In this document: one piece after another, positions 11,760 through 25,982 of the stretch
Numbering within the stretch: position 1 is the stretch's first letter
How the letters are laid out: every line of letters begins with the position of its first letter
From: Cichorium intybus
Lineage: Eukaryota > Streptophyta > Magnoliopsida > Asterales > Asteraceae
DNA length: 64,000 nt
Direction: 5' to 3'
Assembly (NCBI GenBank): GCA_023525715.1
Contig: CM042012.1
Span: 49,986,464-50,050,463 of the forward strand
Program-made: the position numbers and the translations under genes
Notes under the pieces: generated by a model
Databases searched by the model: none
Told to the model about the DNA's origin: nothing
Seen by the model: the letters and a program-made list of their open reading frames with translations, nothing else

Positions 11760-14569
11760 GACTCTTCAACTTATTCTACTTAATGGTTTGATTAAATGAA
11801 ATGTTTTGGCTATATAAGAACATCATTTTCCATGTTTGGTTACTCTTAATTTTTTTTATTCTCTTTCCAATTTCTTTTTATAGAGTACATGAAAATTTAG
11901 TATAAGGTCGTAGTCATCTCATGTGTAAAAGAAAAAGTTCAACGATGAAATATGTCAAGAGATATGTTGTTCTTTAGCTATATCAAATATTTGAATGGTC
12001 GAATTGTTTGATTGGTTTAAAACATAGTGATACGCCTCTACAAATGTCTCACTGCCACTTTTGAAGAATTTGCATTGATGAAAGGAAGCAAGTTAATATG
12101 TTTAAAGAATCTTATTTTCCATGTTTGGTTAGTCTCATTTGTTTTTCTTACCCTCCTAATTTTCATGTAGAGTGGGTGAAAATATAGGAGTTTGTAGTCG
12201 TCTGATGTGTAAAAGAAAAAAGTATTATGAAATATGTAGCGGAATACGATCTTCAGCTCTTTCAAATATTTAAAGGATAACATTATTCGTTTGATGTCAA
12301 ATACGTTGATGTTTTGCATTACAAGTTAATTGGTTTTCGTTGTATTATTTATTCACTAAGATATCATCACAGTCGATCCCATAATTTTTTATTCATATTG
12401 TAAGTTTTGTCGTTCTTTTATAATTGTTTTTAGATAAATCGCTAATGTTTCTAATATTTCTTAGTATAACTAGCAATTGCTTTAAAGTCAAGTTTGCTTT
12501 TGATTGTTTTAGGTTTTATGGCTTTAATAATTTTTTAAGAAGATGTAACTCAAAACAATAGAGATATATATCATTACGAAAATGATAATAACAAATGTAA
12601 AATTAGACATCATACAACGAACTATCATTTTTATCAATTTCCAAAAATAACCATTTGTTATTTATAATATAAATTAAATTGTAGATTTAAAACATCTATG
12701 AGATTAATTATGAAGATGAAGAAGTAAACAAATAAAGAAGTAAATATTTTTAGTTTTTTCATTGAATTTGTTTTCATACAATTTAAATAATATTATATTT
12801 TATTAAACAAACTTAAAAAATTGTTTAAACGAAACCATATGTATCCGTTATTATTTTCAGTCTCACTTGATATAATTTTTTAAAGTTAGAATGTGTACGT
12901 CTTTATTAAATGAATTTTTAATGTTAACATATAAAATAAATCGACTGAAAAGGAAAGAGTGTGACAAATTAGATATTGACGAAAGTGTAAATATTTTGTA
13001 TCAATTGCAAGTGCTATTTCAATTAAAATGATTTACTTATGGTGTAATGATATATAACTCTTACATGGAATTTGGAGAGTTATAGTGTTTAAATAAAACT
13101 TTAATGCAATTAACTAATTTTTATTAAATTCATGTGTTTCAAGTGGTTGACATAAATTTTCATATAGACATTATTCAGTTAGTTAAAAAAACTTTAAATA
13201 TTTCAATCATTTTTAATTGATTCCATAAATATCAATTAAGTACCATATATAAAAAGACTTTTGAGTTATAGTTGTTTAATGTTATATAACAATTGCAAAG
13301 AATTTTAAGAGTTGCAGTATTAATATATTCTTCGATACAATTAACAAGTTTTTATTACATTAATTTCAAGATATAATATCTATATTGAACCATATGTATT
13401 TGAAAGTTTCAACTCTTCATCTTCCTAATATTAGTCATTCCATTAATTTATTTTAATACTAAATCTCTTCACCTCTCAACGAATTAAAAACTACAACCTA
13501 AAAGTTTTTGAACTTATGGTACTTAATTGCTACTTATGACACATTGGTTAATATAAAGATATATATAGTTCACATAGGTAGCTTATGTTGCTGTAGTTTG
13601 GAAAATAAGATAGAGGAAAACATGACTTGATAACACAAAATATTTACTTTAGAGACGACTATTTATTTATATTAAACTAGAAAAGACGAAGATAAATAAG
13701 CTAAAAGAAATTACAAGTCGCAAGACAATAGACCTGTTGCATGCTTAGTTCTACCCCAAACATTCGTACTTTTGGGATTAACATTATTTGATAAGAAAAA
13801 TAATATAAATTTGTGAGGTTGTTGTTAAGTCGGTTGTTACAGATTTAAAATTTTAGATTTTATTTATAAATACAACAAAAATGAAACTTTGTGGTAAACA
13901 GTCTTAAAATATTTAGATAATAAGATTAATAAACGTAAAACTTGATTACTATTTAGTAATATTTTTTCTAAAAATAGTATAATAGACTGATAAGTAGACC
14001 AGAAGCAATGAATGTTTACTTTTTTAATCAAATGAAACTAAAAGTTATGACAATATTTAACTTTCTAATAGAAGTAATTTTTTTATAAATAAAAGTGAAT
14101 AAGGGATTCAAAACTGATTGAAAATATGTTTTAAATAATAAGTCTAATAGAATCATATTCATATATTTGTATTAAATTTTATCTGTTAAAAAGTTTTTAT
14201 TTAAAAATATATAATATTATTTTAGTTAATATTATTGAAGTATTATTTACACATACAACTCTAAAGGAAAATGACCCACACCAATATATTTCTCATAGAC
14301 TATTTTTATGTTATTATTAGTTCGTTTTATTTTATATTTATTTTAAATTTGAGATAATTTATGTAAATATATTTCTATAATACTTTTAACGTTTGATCAT
14401 TTATAATAATTGACTCCAAAAAGATGACTATGTTTTTTACGATGTTTGGATGAAAAATTATTATTAATACAATATGTTATATGATTGCTTTTTTTAGATT
14501 TGCATATTTCGATTAGATCTAATATATTTATGTTTATATTTGATCAGCCAATATATTTTACTATATAAA
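11760..14569. other. AT-rich sequence, no gene seen
   Basis: No exon-like or domain-encoding frame, tRNA, or paired repeat was found. One 93-codon minus-strand frame (12038-12319) has no family resemblance and is ignored. Confidence 0.5.
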
Positions 14570-14790
14570 TTTACTCCTGCGCAACGCGCGGGAATACGCC
14601 TATTATCTTATGATAGAGGCTATTCAAATGCATGTGAATCAAGATATCTCATATACTTGCACCACATTCATTTGAAACTCCTACACCATTTCATGTTCCT
14701 AACATTGATTAAATTTACTAATGACTTTTTTATTTTCATCTCATTTATACATATCATAGCTATATTAGTAGTATATATATATATGTAAGA
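14570..14790 (+). repeat. Copy 2 of the 150 bp repeat with upstream GC hairpin
   Basis: 14610-14762 repeats 11459-11609 almost base for base. Just before it, 14577-14593 reads CCTGCGCAACGCGCGGG, a seven-pair stem with a three-base loop. Such hairpins sit near the 3' ends of plant Helitrons, but I do not see a clean CTRR terminus, so the class is uncertain. Confidence 0.6.
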
Positions 14791-15063
14791 TTTTCTCACA
14801 ATAAACATTCATGTGTTTGAAAATTTGTGATTCAAATATGAAGAGTTAGAAAAATGGATTGTGTTGCATCAATGGTTATTGCAATGTGAAGTGGTCATGG
14901 AAGAATAGTGTTTTAGATGAGAGGTAAAATAGAAAATTTTCTCAAAGAATGTACAAACCAAACTATGAGTGTCTTTATTATTTTTACTGTAAATATTATA
15001 GTAGATGTTTTAGTGTTTCTATATTAATAAAAGTAATATTTACATTTTAAAATATTTTTTATT

Positions 15064-15663
<600 letters not shown>

Positions 15664-18313
15664 TGTAACGACCCAAAAACCTCTAATATATATTCGAGAA
15701 AATACGAAAGGAAAAGACCAAAAGTTTGGAGGAAGATGATGAAAAAGGGCAAAATGGTCTTTCAATCCATTATAAGACCATTATGTAAGATAATATGTAT
15801 TTGTGAAATAATAATATAAGAAATAAAAGTCTATGTAAAAATTTGAAGTTTTACCGCGCGAATAATGATACTTGGCCAAAAAGGGCAAATCGGTCATTTG
15901 ACATGAAAATGACCATTTTGTTAAGAAATTTCAGTAAGAAGCTAAGTTAGTAATTATTAAAACTATGTTTGCAAGATTTTGGGTCTTAGGACCATTTTTG
16001 TAAAGAAAGTGGAAGACTAAGGGTTAAAGTGTAACTATTCTATAAAAATTAAATATATATACATATATAAGATATTTAGCTCTCATTCTCCAGTAGCCAG
16101 TGGAAGAATCGAGAGAGAGCAGGAGAGAACAAGAGGAGAGAAAGAGCTCAGGAAGTTTGTGCAAAAATTGAAGTTTCCAAGCATTTGTGGTAAGAACACC
16201 CACTATTCATCATCTTCTCGGGTTGAAATCTGGAAATATGGATTATGAACTTCATGAAATGCTTCCAGAAATCCATCCTCATCTAGTTACACTAAAACAT
16301 CAAGTAAACACACTTCAACTATGAAGTGTTGTTGAAATTTAGAAAAAAGATGATTTTTGCTCAAGAACCCTAATTCACGGGTCCTTGTGATCAAAGATGG
16401 TTTTAATGGTTTTTATGAAGTTCAACATACTATAAAAGATGGAAGAAATTAGTTGTAAGAGCTAGTTTCAAGAAATTTCAGTTTTTGACCAAAAATGTCA
16501 AAAACGGGATTTCTATGATTTGTTAAGGATTTGAATGATTCCATGGGTTAAAACTTGAGGTAAACTCAAGGTTTTGGTCATGAAATGATTCCATAAGTAT
16601 TAAGTCAAGTATCAAGTTCTTAATAAGTCAAAACAGCAAGCGATAGGGTAAAAATCGGACTGCTACAGTGCAAAATCGGACTGAAATCGGACTGAAATGA
16701 ATCTGCCCAGAAAGAGCACGGGTCGTGCGCATTATGCACGACTCGTGCTCCCCCTGCACCTCAAAATATGTTGTTATTTAAAGCAAACACGGGTCGTGCT
16801 CTTTTAGGCATGAATTTTGCACGGGTCGTGTGTTTCAAACAGGGGGTTTTGGACTCCGAAACTTGCTAGACATGTCCAAATGATCCCAAACTTTAAGTAC
16901 ATGTCCAAAATGGTTTAAAAGTGGTGGAATAAATTTTTAATGTGGAATACGACCCCTTGAGGGTACTATTGTAGTGTACGTATTGAATACGACTCATCTA
17001 AAGTTAAATACTTAAAAGATATACACTCGTTCCGACCTCTAATGGTATAATAAGGACTCTAATATGTTATAGAGTCAATTATAATGTAAATTAATGTATC
17101 ATATACTACATATAGGTGCAAGTCAAGTAATTGGGAGTTGAAAGAGTATAAATACAAGGAACGAGTAGTCAATCCACTAGCAATATATGAGGTGAGTACA
17201 TGCAGTATTTTTACCCATTCTGGGGTACATGGCAAGTAAGTATTTTCAAGATTTCTTATAAAATTTCTATATATGAAATTATATGCAAGAGTATTATTTC
17301 TAACTTGTTTGTGAAAGTATAATGTTATATTTGAAGTTATGTTTTGGTCTATGAGCCAATTATGTGAAAGTATGTTTTGGTCTATGAACCAATCATATGA
17401 AGGTATATATATTTTGAATACAAGTTATACATGTTTGAAAGTATGGATAGGCATATAGCCATAATATGTTTAAGAAGTATGTTTCGGTTACAAATTGTAT
17501 ATGTTTTCAAGTATGAAAGGGCATATAGCCACAAGATGTTTGGAAAGTATGATTTGGCATTAAGCCTAAGATGTTATATAGACATGTTTTAAACATATGG
17601 TTTATGTGAAATGAAAGTTATAAATTTGGCATCTAGCCATAAAGATAGAAAGTAATGAAGTTTGGCGCTTAGCCACAAGTTATATGTATGTAAGTAATGT
17701 TCAAGCAAGCAGAAAATGTTTTGTATGACTGGTAATTGTAGCAAGCAGCGTTAGTAAGGGAACTATGTTCCAACCTTCCCGGGTTAGGTAAGGGATCTAC
17801 TGGGGAAACTCCCCATCGCGAAGTAGATCGCCTCAGCACTTCTATGGTGAGGATTGATTCGTTCTTTCTAGCCATAGAGACTTGGGGTATCACTTATAGT
17901 GATTAAAGCCCTAAGTATAAAAATCCAGCAAGCTTATAAAACCAGTCAAAGAAAGTGAGAACAATGTTATTTTCGTAAAGTATGTCGTAGAATGATTTTT
18001 GAAAAGTAAAGAGTTGTATTATGATTCTATTATAAAGTTTTGAAAGAAGGTAATTATGCAAAGGATGATATGAAATGATTTTGAAAGGAATAAAGAGCTA
18101 TGGTACGATAATATTTTAAAACTTTGAAAGATGTTAATTTTGTAAAGTATGTTATGAAATGATTTCGAGAAGTAAAAAGTATAGTATGATATTCTATAAA
18201 GTTTTGACAGAAGTTTTATGTTATAAGGTTTATAAAAGTTGGAAAAGAAGTTAAAGTTTTGAGTCTAAAACTCATGTAACTCACGAGACAATTTTTGTCT
18301 TACGTGTTATTTG

Positions 18314-19083
18314 TGAAGGGTTTTCTAGCAAACAATGAACACAAATAATCCTATGGTTCACATGCAACCCTAGAAAGATCTATGTTTTCTTCTATGAAGA
18401 TAATAAACTATAACCTAAAGGCCAACAATAAATTCTAAAGATTAAAACAAGAATTACCAACCTTTGAATCTTGTTCTTGAAGCTAGCAGCACAAGTGTCC
18501 TGCCTCAGATGCAAGTCACACCCAAGCAATGGAGAAGAGAGTCCAGCAGAGTAATCTTAGAGTGAAAATGGCGCAGGTTTAAGGGTGGCCAGGTGCCTCC
18601 TTTTATAGCCTCCAAGGGTTACAGCTGAAACCCTAAGGAGCCTCCAAATGGGCAAGCCTGCTGACCATTTGGACAAGGCTTTCCTTAACCCTAATTAGGG
18701 TTTCGAGATCCTTGTGGTGGCACCACAAATCTCGCCACCTTTAACCCCTATCCACTGGCCAGCCTTTTATTCAACTATTGAATAATTACAAAACCAGTCC
18801 CTGCACTTTTAATTAATTAATTTAATCACTGAATTAAATCCAATTAATTCTTGATTAAATCTCAATTAATTATTATAGTTTCTAATTAATATATTAACAC
18901 TTAAATATATTAATAAACCATTTAATTAATTCTATTGATTTATTACACAATTAATAAATCAACCTTTTACTCTACCAAACTCTACACTAATCCTCCAGCT
19001 ATGAGGGCAACCCAAATGGACTTTGCTTCAATTAACAAGATAAATATAAATATAAAGTCATGGCTTAGACACCTAATCCAACA
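18314..19083 (-). repeat. LARD-1 3' LTR
   Basis: This copy follows the polypurine tract on the minus strand. It contains TATAAAA (18601-18607 on the plus-strand numbering) in the context GGCTATAAAAGGAGG, a likely core promoter. It appears identical to 24952-25721. Confidence 0.9.
18601..18607 (-). promoter_or_regulatory. TATA box in LARD-1 LTR
   Basis: TATAAAA on the minus strand, in good TATA context. The same box lies in the 5' LTR near 25240, where it would start the genomic RNA. Confidence 0.6.
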
Positions 19084-19096
19084 GTCTCCCACTTGG
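19084..19096 (-). other. LARD-1 polypurine tract
   Basis: On the minus strand this reads CCAAGTGGGAGAC directly before the LTR start TGTTGG. LARD-2 has the same tract at 41418-41429, and copia-2 has a close match at 45374-45385. Confidence 0.85.
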
Positions 19097-22000
19097 ATAA
19101 GTCTATGACTTTAATTTATCTTCTGATTAATAAACAACCTGCAGCTTCCAAGAAACTGCTGCCGAACTCTGACCCAGTCAGTTCTGTCCATAGATAAGTG
19201 ATCAGATGATCCTCCGTCCAACAAGATACTTTCAGACATGAGACATGGATTGAGATCAATCTCTGTCTGACACATTGTTTCCCGATTTCCGATTTTGCTT
19301 ATGACTTTTAGACTTCAAATTGAACGAATCAATTCAGTCCTGGCTGGCCAGCGCTTCAGTCAACTTCAAAATCATCGAGTGGCCAACAGATATCTGTTTC
19401 CCGTCAGGGTCAAGGGACGAATAAGCTTTGACTAATATGTTATATCTTTTACCCGACAAATCACTCACAACAGCACGTTTTATAACATCGAGTTACCGAT
19501 GCGTTTTCGTACTATCAATGAACAATCGCCTTGCAAATTATAACTCATATCTCTCCACTTTAAGACCAAAAGATATTATCGTCTCAACATTGCTCGTGAT
19601 ATAATCCATGAAGCAATCCATTGAGCGCGGGTTTATCCAATACTCAAATCTCCATTTCCAAGTACTCATGAACGTTGCAGCAATCTTATTGCTATGTCTA
19701 ACTCCTTAGACAATCTACAAACCAATTCATGACAGTCTTCCTTCATACTTACTCCCTAAGAGTATGAACGACTGTGGATGTTTGAATAATCCAATTATTC
19801 AGGAAGTAAACATGCAAAAGCGAAACATAAAATCTGACTGGCAGCTACTCCTGCTAATTACCAAGTCTCCACGAGGTAATCACCAAGTCGGATTTATCAT
19901 AACTATTATCGGTTTCTTATTCTCTTTTAAACTCTCAATTCAAGCCTTTTATATCTATGTCTATGACCTTTTCACTCTTTCTATGTATCCAAGTGTCTAA
20001 CACTTATACACTTTATTGCAGATGATCCTATCGGATACTCTTCCGATGATATCTCAATTTGTCATTTTGTCATTCTGTCATTTTCTCTCACAACTCCATT
20101 CCGGTGATGTGTACTGTGACTGCCCATGGTTCTCGGGTCTTTAGTCTACATGACTACACCCTAAGACAATTTCGAGGTGTCATGATGTGCCGGTGAACCA
20201 CACGCGCTCCATCAGAAACCAACGAAATTCTTTAACCATGAAGTCCTACAGCACCACGTTTTGGTGTAAACAATTACTGATTTGAAAACCCTTTCAAATC
20301 AATCACCCTAATCATTTCCTAATGATTTCTCACGTCTGTTCAAAAATCCATTCAGTATTCTCAGCCAGGCAATATCCTGAATCCAACTTACAATGCTCTA
20401 AGCATTAAGTCATCAGGATATGTTCATAACACTTCTGATTTGTCCAAGAGGCTCGAGGAACCTGATATAATCTCATTCCAAGCCCTTTCGGAATCCTAAG
20501 ATTACCAATAGTCCTTGTGTCATGATTTCCGGAAACCATTTCCTTTCAGGGACTCTTTCTTATGCATCTTGAATCCCATCAAGATCATATTCTCAACGGC
20601 TAAGTCAATACTGTCAGTTTCATCTATCTGATAGATGTCTATGAACTACGTGAGCATGCTGCACCTTCTTTGTTTCCTTCATGCCAATTCATTACACTTT
20701 GCAATGACAGGAAACTCCATTCCTGGGGTTATGCATCTTGAATCTCATCAAGATCATATTGGCAGAATTCTGATCTATCTAATAGATGTTCACAACCACC
20801 TGAGTATGTTGTATCTCTTAAAGTCTTTCATAGCGAACCGTTTCTTAACACAAAGTCATTACACTTTGTAATGATAAGAGACGTTTCCTAGAACCAGTAT
20901 GTAACCCTCATACAATGATAGCAGATAACAACGATACTCCCACTGGCTTTGACACCGTTATATGACTCTTTCGGACTATTCACAAAATCCAAAACTTATG
21001 GCACATTTTGCGAAACCGAAATCCAAACCTTTCCGACATATTAAAGGAAATCTTTCAGGCTATTCACAAAATCCAAACCTTTTGGCCTATTTTGAGAATC
21101 CGAATATCCTTTCTTGCGAGATGCCCATGGGACGAATCTCGGGGCCATGTACCTTTCGTAATGGCATGCTCTATGTGAGTCCATATTAGTGTGCCGGTAA
21201 ACCACACACGCTCCACTAACGACTCACACTATGCCACGCAGAATCCTCTCGGATTACATCTTCTATTGAGAGTGCTTCTCTCAGAATCAGTTGCTTGACT
21301 CCAAGTGATGACTCATTCAACCAGATGTTCTGTAAGTACATTTCTATGTTCCCTTCTTTTGATGATTCAATTACTCCCACTGGTTCCTAGACCAGTTGTA
21401 AAGATCAATCAAACTGTCACATAGACTGTGTCTCGCGGTAAGGTTCTCTTATTTGGCAGCAACTGGGCTCACCAATGCTTCTAGCAGTCGGATTACTTAT
21501 CCGTACCATCTTTAGTGTTTTACCACTACTCGGTATATCACCCGGATCATAACTCCTTATGATGGTGACAACAACTACTGGTCAAGCGAAGAGAGGGTAT
21601 GTCAGGTTTAACAGGAATCTAATTCCTGGTCAAGTCCCAGTGGTGACTAAAGGTTGTTTCACTTGGCTAATTCCTGAACTCGTTCAGAATTATTCTTACT
21701 TCCACTGTTTCCTTAGAACTTGAGTTCTTTCTAAAAGTACTCTTCTTTCAAAGGATAACTGGAGTGGCCAATGAAAAACGACATTGCTGATCAGTTTCAG
21801 GCTTGTCATGAGATTCAGACGAATGCTACATGACCCTGGACTTTCTATGTACTAGTGGGATGATCCCAGCTTTACATTTCAGACAGTGTCGACATAACCT
21901 ACTTAGTCTAAGATGTGGTCGGAATATGGCTTCTGCGGTCTGACTGGTTGAATGTTCAATTCATTGAAAAATTAGTCGGAAATGTATCCAGTGTATCTTA

Positions 22001-22779
22001 TACACCGAGGATCAAAACTATTTCGATCAATGCTCCATCATCTTCCCTTAGACACATTATAACCATTAGTGTTCTTGGAAGAGGATAAACTGTGAAACAT
22101 TTTCTCAGTCTATGTTGTTACTCAGGTTCTGTTGATTTTATGCTTCCTTTGAAATCTTTGAACACTTCAAGGTTCCAATCAATCCCTTATTCCGATAAGC
22201 GAAGCCATATTTGTCAAACCATTTGGCAAATATCATGAAGCATAACTAATCGTGTTCTGTTCAAATATTCGAGCAATACACAGTAACTTATGTGTTTGTT
22301 GCTCAAAATCTTAATACCTTTACATCTCTATGTAAATTTATGACTTTGTTAATATTGTTCAAGACATGCAATCATCACCTGACTCCAAGTCAGCTGATTC
22401 CAAAATCCTATCCATTGGATCTTTGGGCGATTCCTTTCTTGCCACAATTAATTTTATTAAGCACTCAATTCATCACGTGACTCTAAGTCAAATGATTCCA
22501 AAGTCCTGTCCAACTGGACCTTTGGTTGAAGTGATTCTCATAAAATTCACTTTAACAATCATAAAGAACACAATATATAAGTCCAATCCCATTGGATGTA
22601 TCAACATTCAAGTTATTACCATTTACGTCATCAACACATTCACACAACATTTCGAGGACAATTAAAACAACCATTTTTAAGAAAAAATTTCATTAAACCA
22701 GAATTATCCTCAGAACAATGTACAATGCGAATCTATGTTAAATGTATCTATAAACCAATAACAAGAACAGATATCTAGC

Positions 22780-23031
22780 TTAACTCCAAAAATGCACGAG
22801 CTCCATATCTAATCTGAATATGCTCCTGTGCGACAACATCCCGCATCCTACAGAGTCCGTGCATACAGAGCAAATGTGAGAAACACATCCTGTATCAAGG
22901 AAATGAGGATCAGGTATTCTGAGTTTTAAGATATTACTGAGTCTGCCAAGCAGTTTGGCTTTAGAGCATTTTTCCAATCTTTCTGTGACTGTGTCCCACC
23001 TTATGGATTCCCAGTTTGAAACATCGAACAA
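22780..23031 (-). pseudogene. LARD-1 protease-like remnant
   Basis: A short frame contains LDTGCVSHICS, resembling the aspartic-protease start of copia polyproteins (D-T/S-G followed by SHxC). It encodes 83 residues and then stops. The rest of protease, integrase and reverse transcriptase is absent. The same frame is kept in LARD-2 at 37477-37728. It is too short to act as a protease on its own. Confidence 0.55.
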
Positions 23032-23317
23032 TCGGTCCAGACGATCTGGATCATTTCTTGATGCACCTTAATACTGGACTCAATCCTGAAGCAGCTGAAT
23101 TAATGGAACTATGCTTCTCCATGAACGATTCATATAGAGTCGACATTGAATGCACTTCCACGATTGTCTTATCCGGTTACCCTTTCTGTTCATCTGGACG
23201 AACAGATCAGCGAGTTGAGCTAATGCTTAACTCCCGATCCCAAAGGGAAACCAGTTTTATACTGTTCGCCTATGTATCCCTCAATCTCGGGAACACGCAA
23301 ACTGGTGCTACTTCCTT

Positions 23318-23578
23318 CTAGCTTGCATCTTCAAGCTCTTTGAAGATCCTAGTTCGTTCTCCTTTTTCAACCAGTTCTCGGAACCTTTCCTCAACTAGCT
23401 GTGCTAACTTATCAGACCCCTGGAATTCTAAATCCCTGCGGAACTCGGGGTTAATGATTAATAGCATAAGGCAACGAACTTCCTTGGACTCAATAGTCAA
23501 GGAGTCATGCTCATCACAAGCTGTGGTGTGATGCCATGTTTGGGAGCGGACACTCAGTTTGATATGGTTCCCCAGCAA
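23318..23578 (-). pseudogene. LARD-1 gag-like remnant
   Basis: The frame contains EVRCLMLLIINPEFRRDLEF and LAQLVEERFRELVEKGERTR. These fit the copia gag pattern (CLMLATMTPELQ..LE.., then LK.MFQEQARQERF). About 86 residues remain, without zinc knuckle or most of gag. An ATG context homologous to the copia-2 gag start lies upstream near 23720. LARD-2 keeps the same piece, broken by a stop after RELVE. Confidence 0.5.
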
Positions 23579-24938
23579 AACTAAGAACTATTCTCTAATT
23601 GCAAAACCATATCACATAGTTCAGGCCAGTCAGCCTTACCATACTAAATAGGTGCTTTCTGAAGCTCTCAGAAATGGGTGAAGGAGGAGAAGAAGGAGAA
23701 AGACACTTTCTTCAGACATATATAAAATTTGAATTTATTCGTTTAATTAATCCTTTTAAATAATTACCCAATTTATTATTTAACAAGGCTAGGATCCAAA
23801 ATACCCCAACTATGCTGTGAAGAGGGATGCCGTAGTCACAACACAGTGGTCATTAAGGTAGATAACTTTTATCAATTTCAGTCTTATGAAATTCCTAGAT
23901 CTGTGAGACTCATTGAACTATTCAATGGCATGTTTAATCTCGGATATGCCCCACCGTTTGTGACTGGGATGCCGAGGATCACAAACCGGGTGTGAATAAC
24001 CATGCAAATTAGCTTGGTACTCTCGGGGTCCATTATCATCTCAAATTGATGTGCCGGTTAACCACACACGCTCCATCAACAATGATAACACCCGAGAAAC
24101 CCATTGCCACTCTTTATGAACCCCCATTGGTGTGCCGGTAACCCACACACGCTCCACCAACGTTTCATAAAGTGCAATGTGCAATTTCATGGGTTAGCAT
24201 CAAATTCACATTTTTTTTCTTAAAGTAACTAGATTGGGTTTTGTTCAAGGTTCTAGTACTTTCAATTATAGCATTATACTTTTAAGAGGCTTAACGGTTC
24301 TATCAAACCCGTTCGGCTAACGACACTCGACTGGCCAGGAGAGCGGTGGGTAAGAGTGGATACCCATTAGACTAACATTTTATAGTCAGTCGCCTTATAC
24401 CCTCTTTATAGGACAGTTTTGTGAATGAGGCCTACTTGCGGTAAGACTAACCAATTTTCTTATATATAAATAATTAACTTTTAATCATAAATATATAAGA
24501 TATATTTTAATCTTATTAAAATATTTTAGAATTAATTTATTCAGAATTTTCGCTAATTTATTCTAATTTTTCGAAAATTTTAAATTAATCCTTTGAGCTG
24601 ATTTAATTTATCTTTTAATTAACAATTAATTAAATTAATTAAATCTAAGATAGATATTATAAATTAATCAAATTAATTTTCTATCTAATAACCCTAGTTG
24701 GTCGAAATTTGCATGCAAGGCAATTAGGGTTCCAGTTATTCAATTTAGTAAACTACCAAAAATAACAACCAACTAAACAAGGCAAGCAAATCAAAGGGGA
24801 AACAAGGGGTGGCGGCTAGGGTTAGGAAACCCTAGCCTAGATTTCGACCAAAAACCATTCCAAGGAGTGTTTTTCGCAAAAACACTCATGACACAAACAA
24901 TTTATGCAGTTTATATCAATCACAAGAAAACAGCCTAA

Positions 24939-24951
24939 GCTCTGATACCAC
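24939..24951 (-). other. LARD-1 primer-binding site
   Basis: On the minus strand this reads GTGGTATCAGAGC, complementary to initiator-Met tRNA, immediately after the 5' LTR end. Confidence 0.9.
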
Positions 24952-25721
24952 TGAAGGGTTTTCTAGCAAACAATGAACACAAATAATCCTATGGTTCACA
25001 TGCAACCCTAGAAAGATCTATGTTTTCTTCTATGAAGATAATAAACTATAACCTAAAGGCCAACAATAAATTCTAAAGATTAAAACAAGAATTACCAACC
25101 TTTGAATCTTGTTCTTGAAGCTAGCAGCACAAGTGTCCTGCCTCAGATGCAAGTCACACCCAAGCAATGGAGAAGAGAGTCCAGCAGAGTAATCTTAGAG
25201 TGAAAATGGCGCAGGTTTAAGGGTGGCCAGGTGCCTCCTTTTATAGCCTCCAAGGGTTACAGCTGAAACCCTAAGGAGCCTCCAAATGGGCAAGCCTGCT
25301 GACCATTTGGACAAGGCTTTCCTTAACCCTAATTAGGGTTTCGAGATCCTTGTGGTGGCACCACAAATCTCGCCACCTTTAACCCCTATCCACTGGCCAG
25401 CCTTTTATTCAACTATTGAATAATTACAAAACCAGTCCCTGCACTTTTAATTAATTAATTTAATCACTGAATTAAATCCAATTAATTCTTGATTAAATCT
25501 CAATTAATTATTATAGTTTCTAATTAATATATTAACACTTAAATATATTAATAAACCATTTAATTAATTCTATTGATTTATTACACAATTAATAAATCAA
25601 CCTTTTACTCTACCAAACTCTACACTAATCCTCCAGCTATGAGGGCAACCCAAATGGACTTTGCTTCAATTAACAAGATAAATATAAATATAAAGTCATG
25701 GCTTAGACACCTAATCCAACA
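24952..25721 (-). repeat. LARD-1 5' LTR
   Basis: A 770 bp LTR that looks identical to 18314-19083. Its outer edge abuts ATTTG, the right target-site copy. Confidence 0.9.
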
Positions 25722-25982
25722 ATTTGTTTTGCCATGTATTCCAGGTCAAATAAGTTGCTATCAATGGGATGGAGTTTAGCTGGAGTGGAGCCTAAGTTAG
25801 CTCCTAATTTGGAAACAAGGTTTAATCCTCTTCTTGCTTACTATGGTTAAATTTGGTATGGATTTGTAACACCCACTGTTTTAATCATTTAAACTAACGG
25901 TTTTTGATAAACCGTATTTTTGTAATCATGTATTTATACGAAAAACCATAGTATTTGAAAACAGTAGAAATGGGGTGTCACA

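Larger units (their letters stand above)
18314..25721 (-). mobile_element. LARD-1: complete non-autonomous copia-type element
   Basis: Two 770 bp LTRs (18314-19083 and 24952-25721) look identical by eye and are bordered by a perfect ATTTG duplication (18309-18313 and 25722-25726). On the minus strand each LTR starts TGTTGG and ends CA. A primer-binding site (24939-24951) and polypurine tract (19084-19096) are in place. The 5.87 kb interior has no integrase, reverse transcriptase or RNase H. Only short gag-like and protease-like frames remain. This is the architecture of a large retrotransposon derivative (LARD) mobilised in trans. It is the inverted relative of LARD-2. The identical LTRs imply a recent insertion. 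Confidence 0.9.
15664..25982 (+). mobile_element. Gypsy-type solo LTR, split by LARD-1
   Basis: The LTR starts TGTAACGACCC at 15664 and ends GGGGTGTCACA at 25982. GTTGA flanks it on both sides (15659-15663 and 25983-25987), a perfect 5 bp target duplication. Removing the nested element (18314-25721) and its duplicated ATTTG leaves about 2.9 kb, one LTR length with no internal region. That is a solo LTR left by recombination between the two LTRs of an element. 17340-17680 contains degenerate tandem words such as GGCATATAGCCA and TATGTTTTGGTCTATGA. The orientation is inferred from similarity of its ends to the plus-strand gypsy LTRs. Confidence 0.8.
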
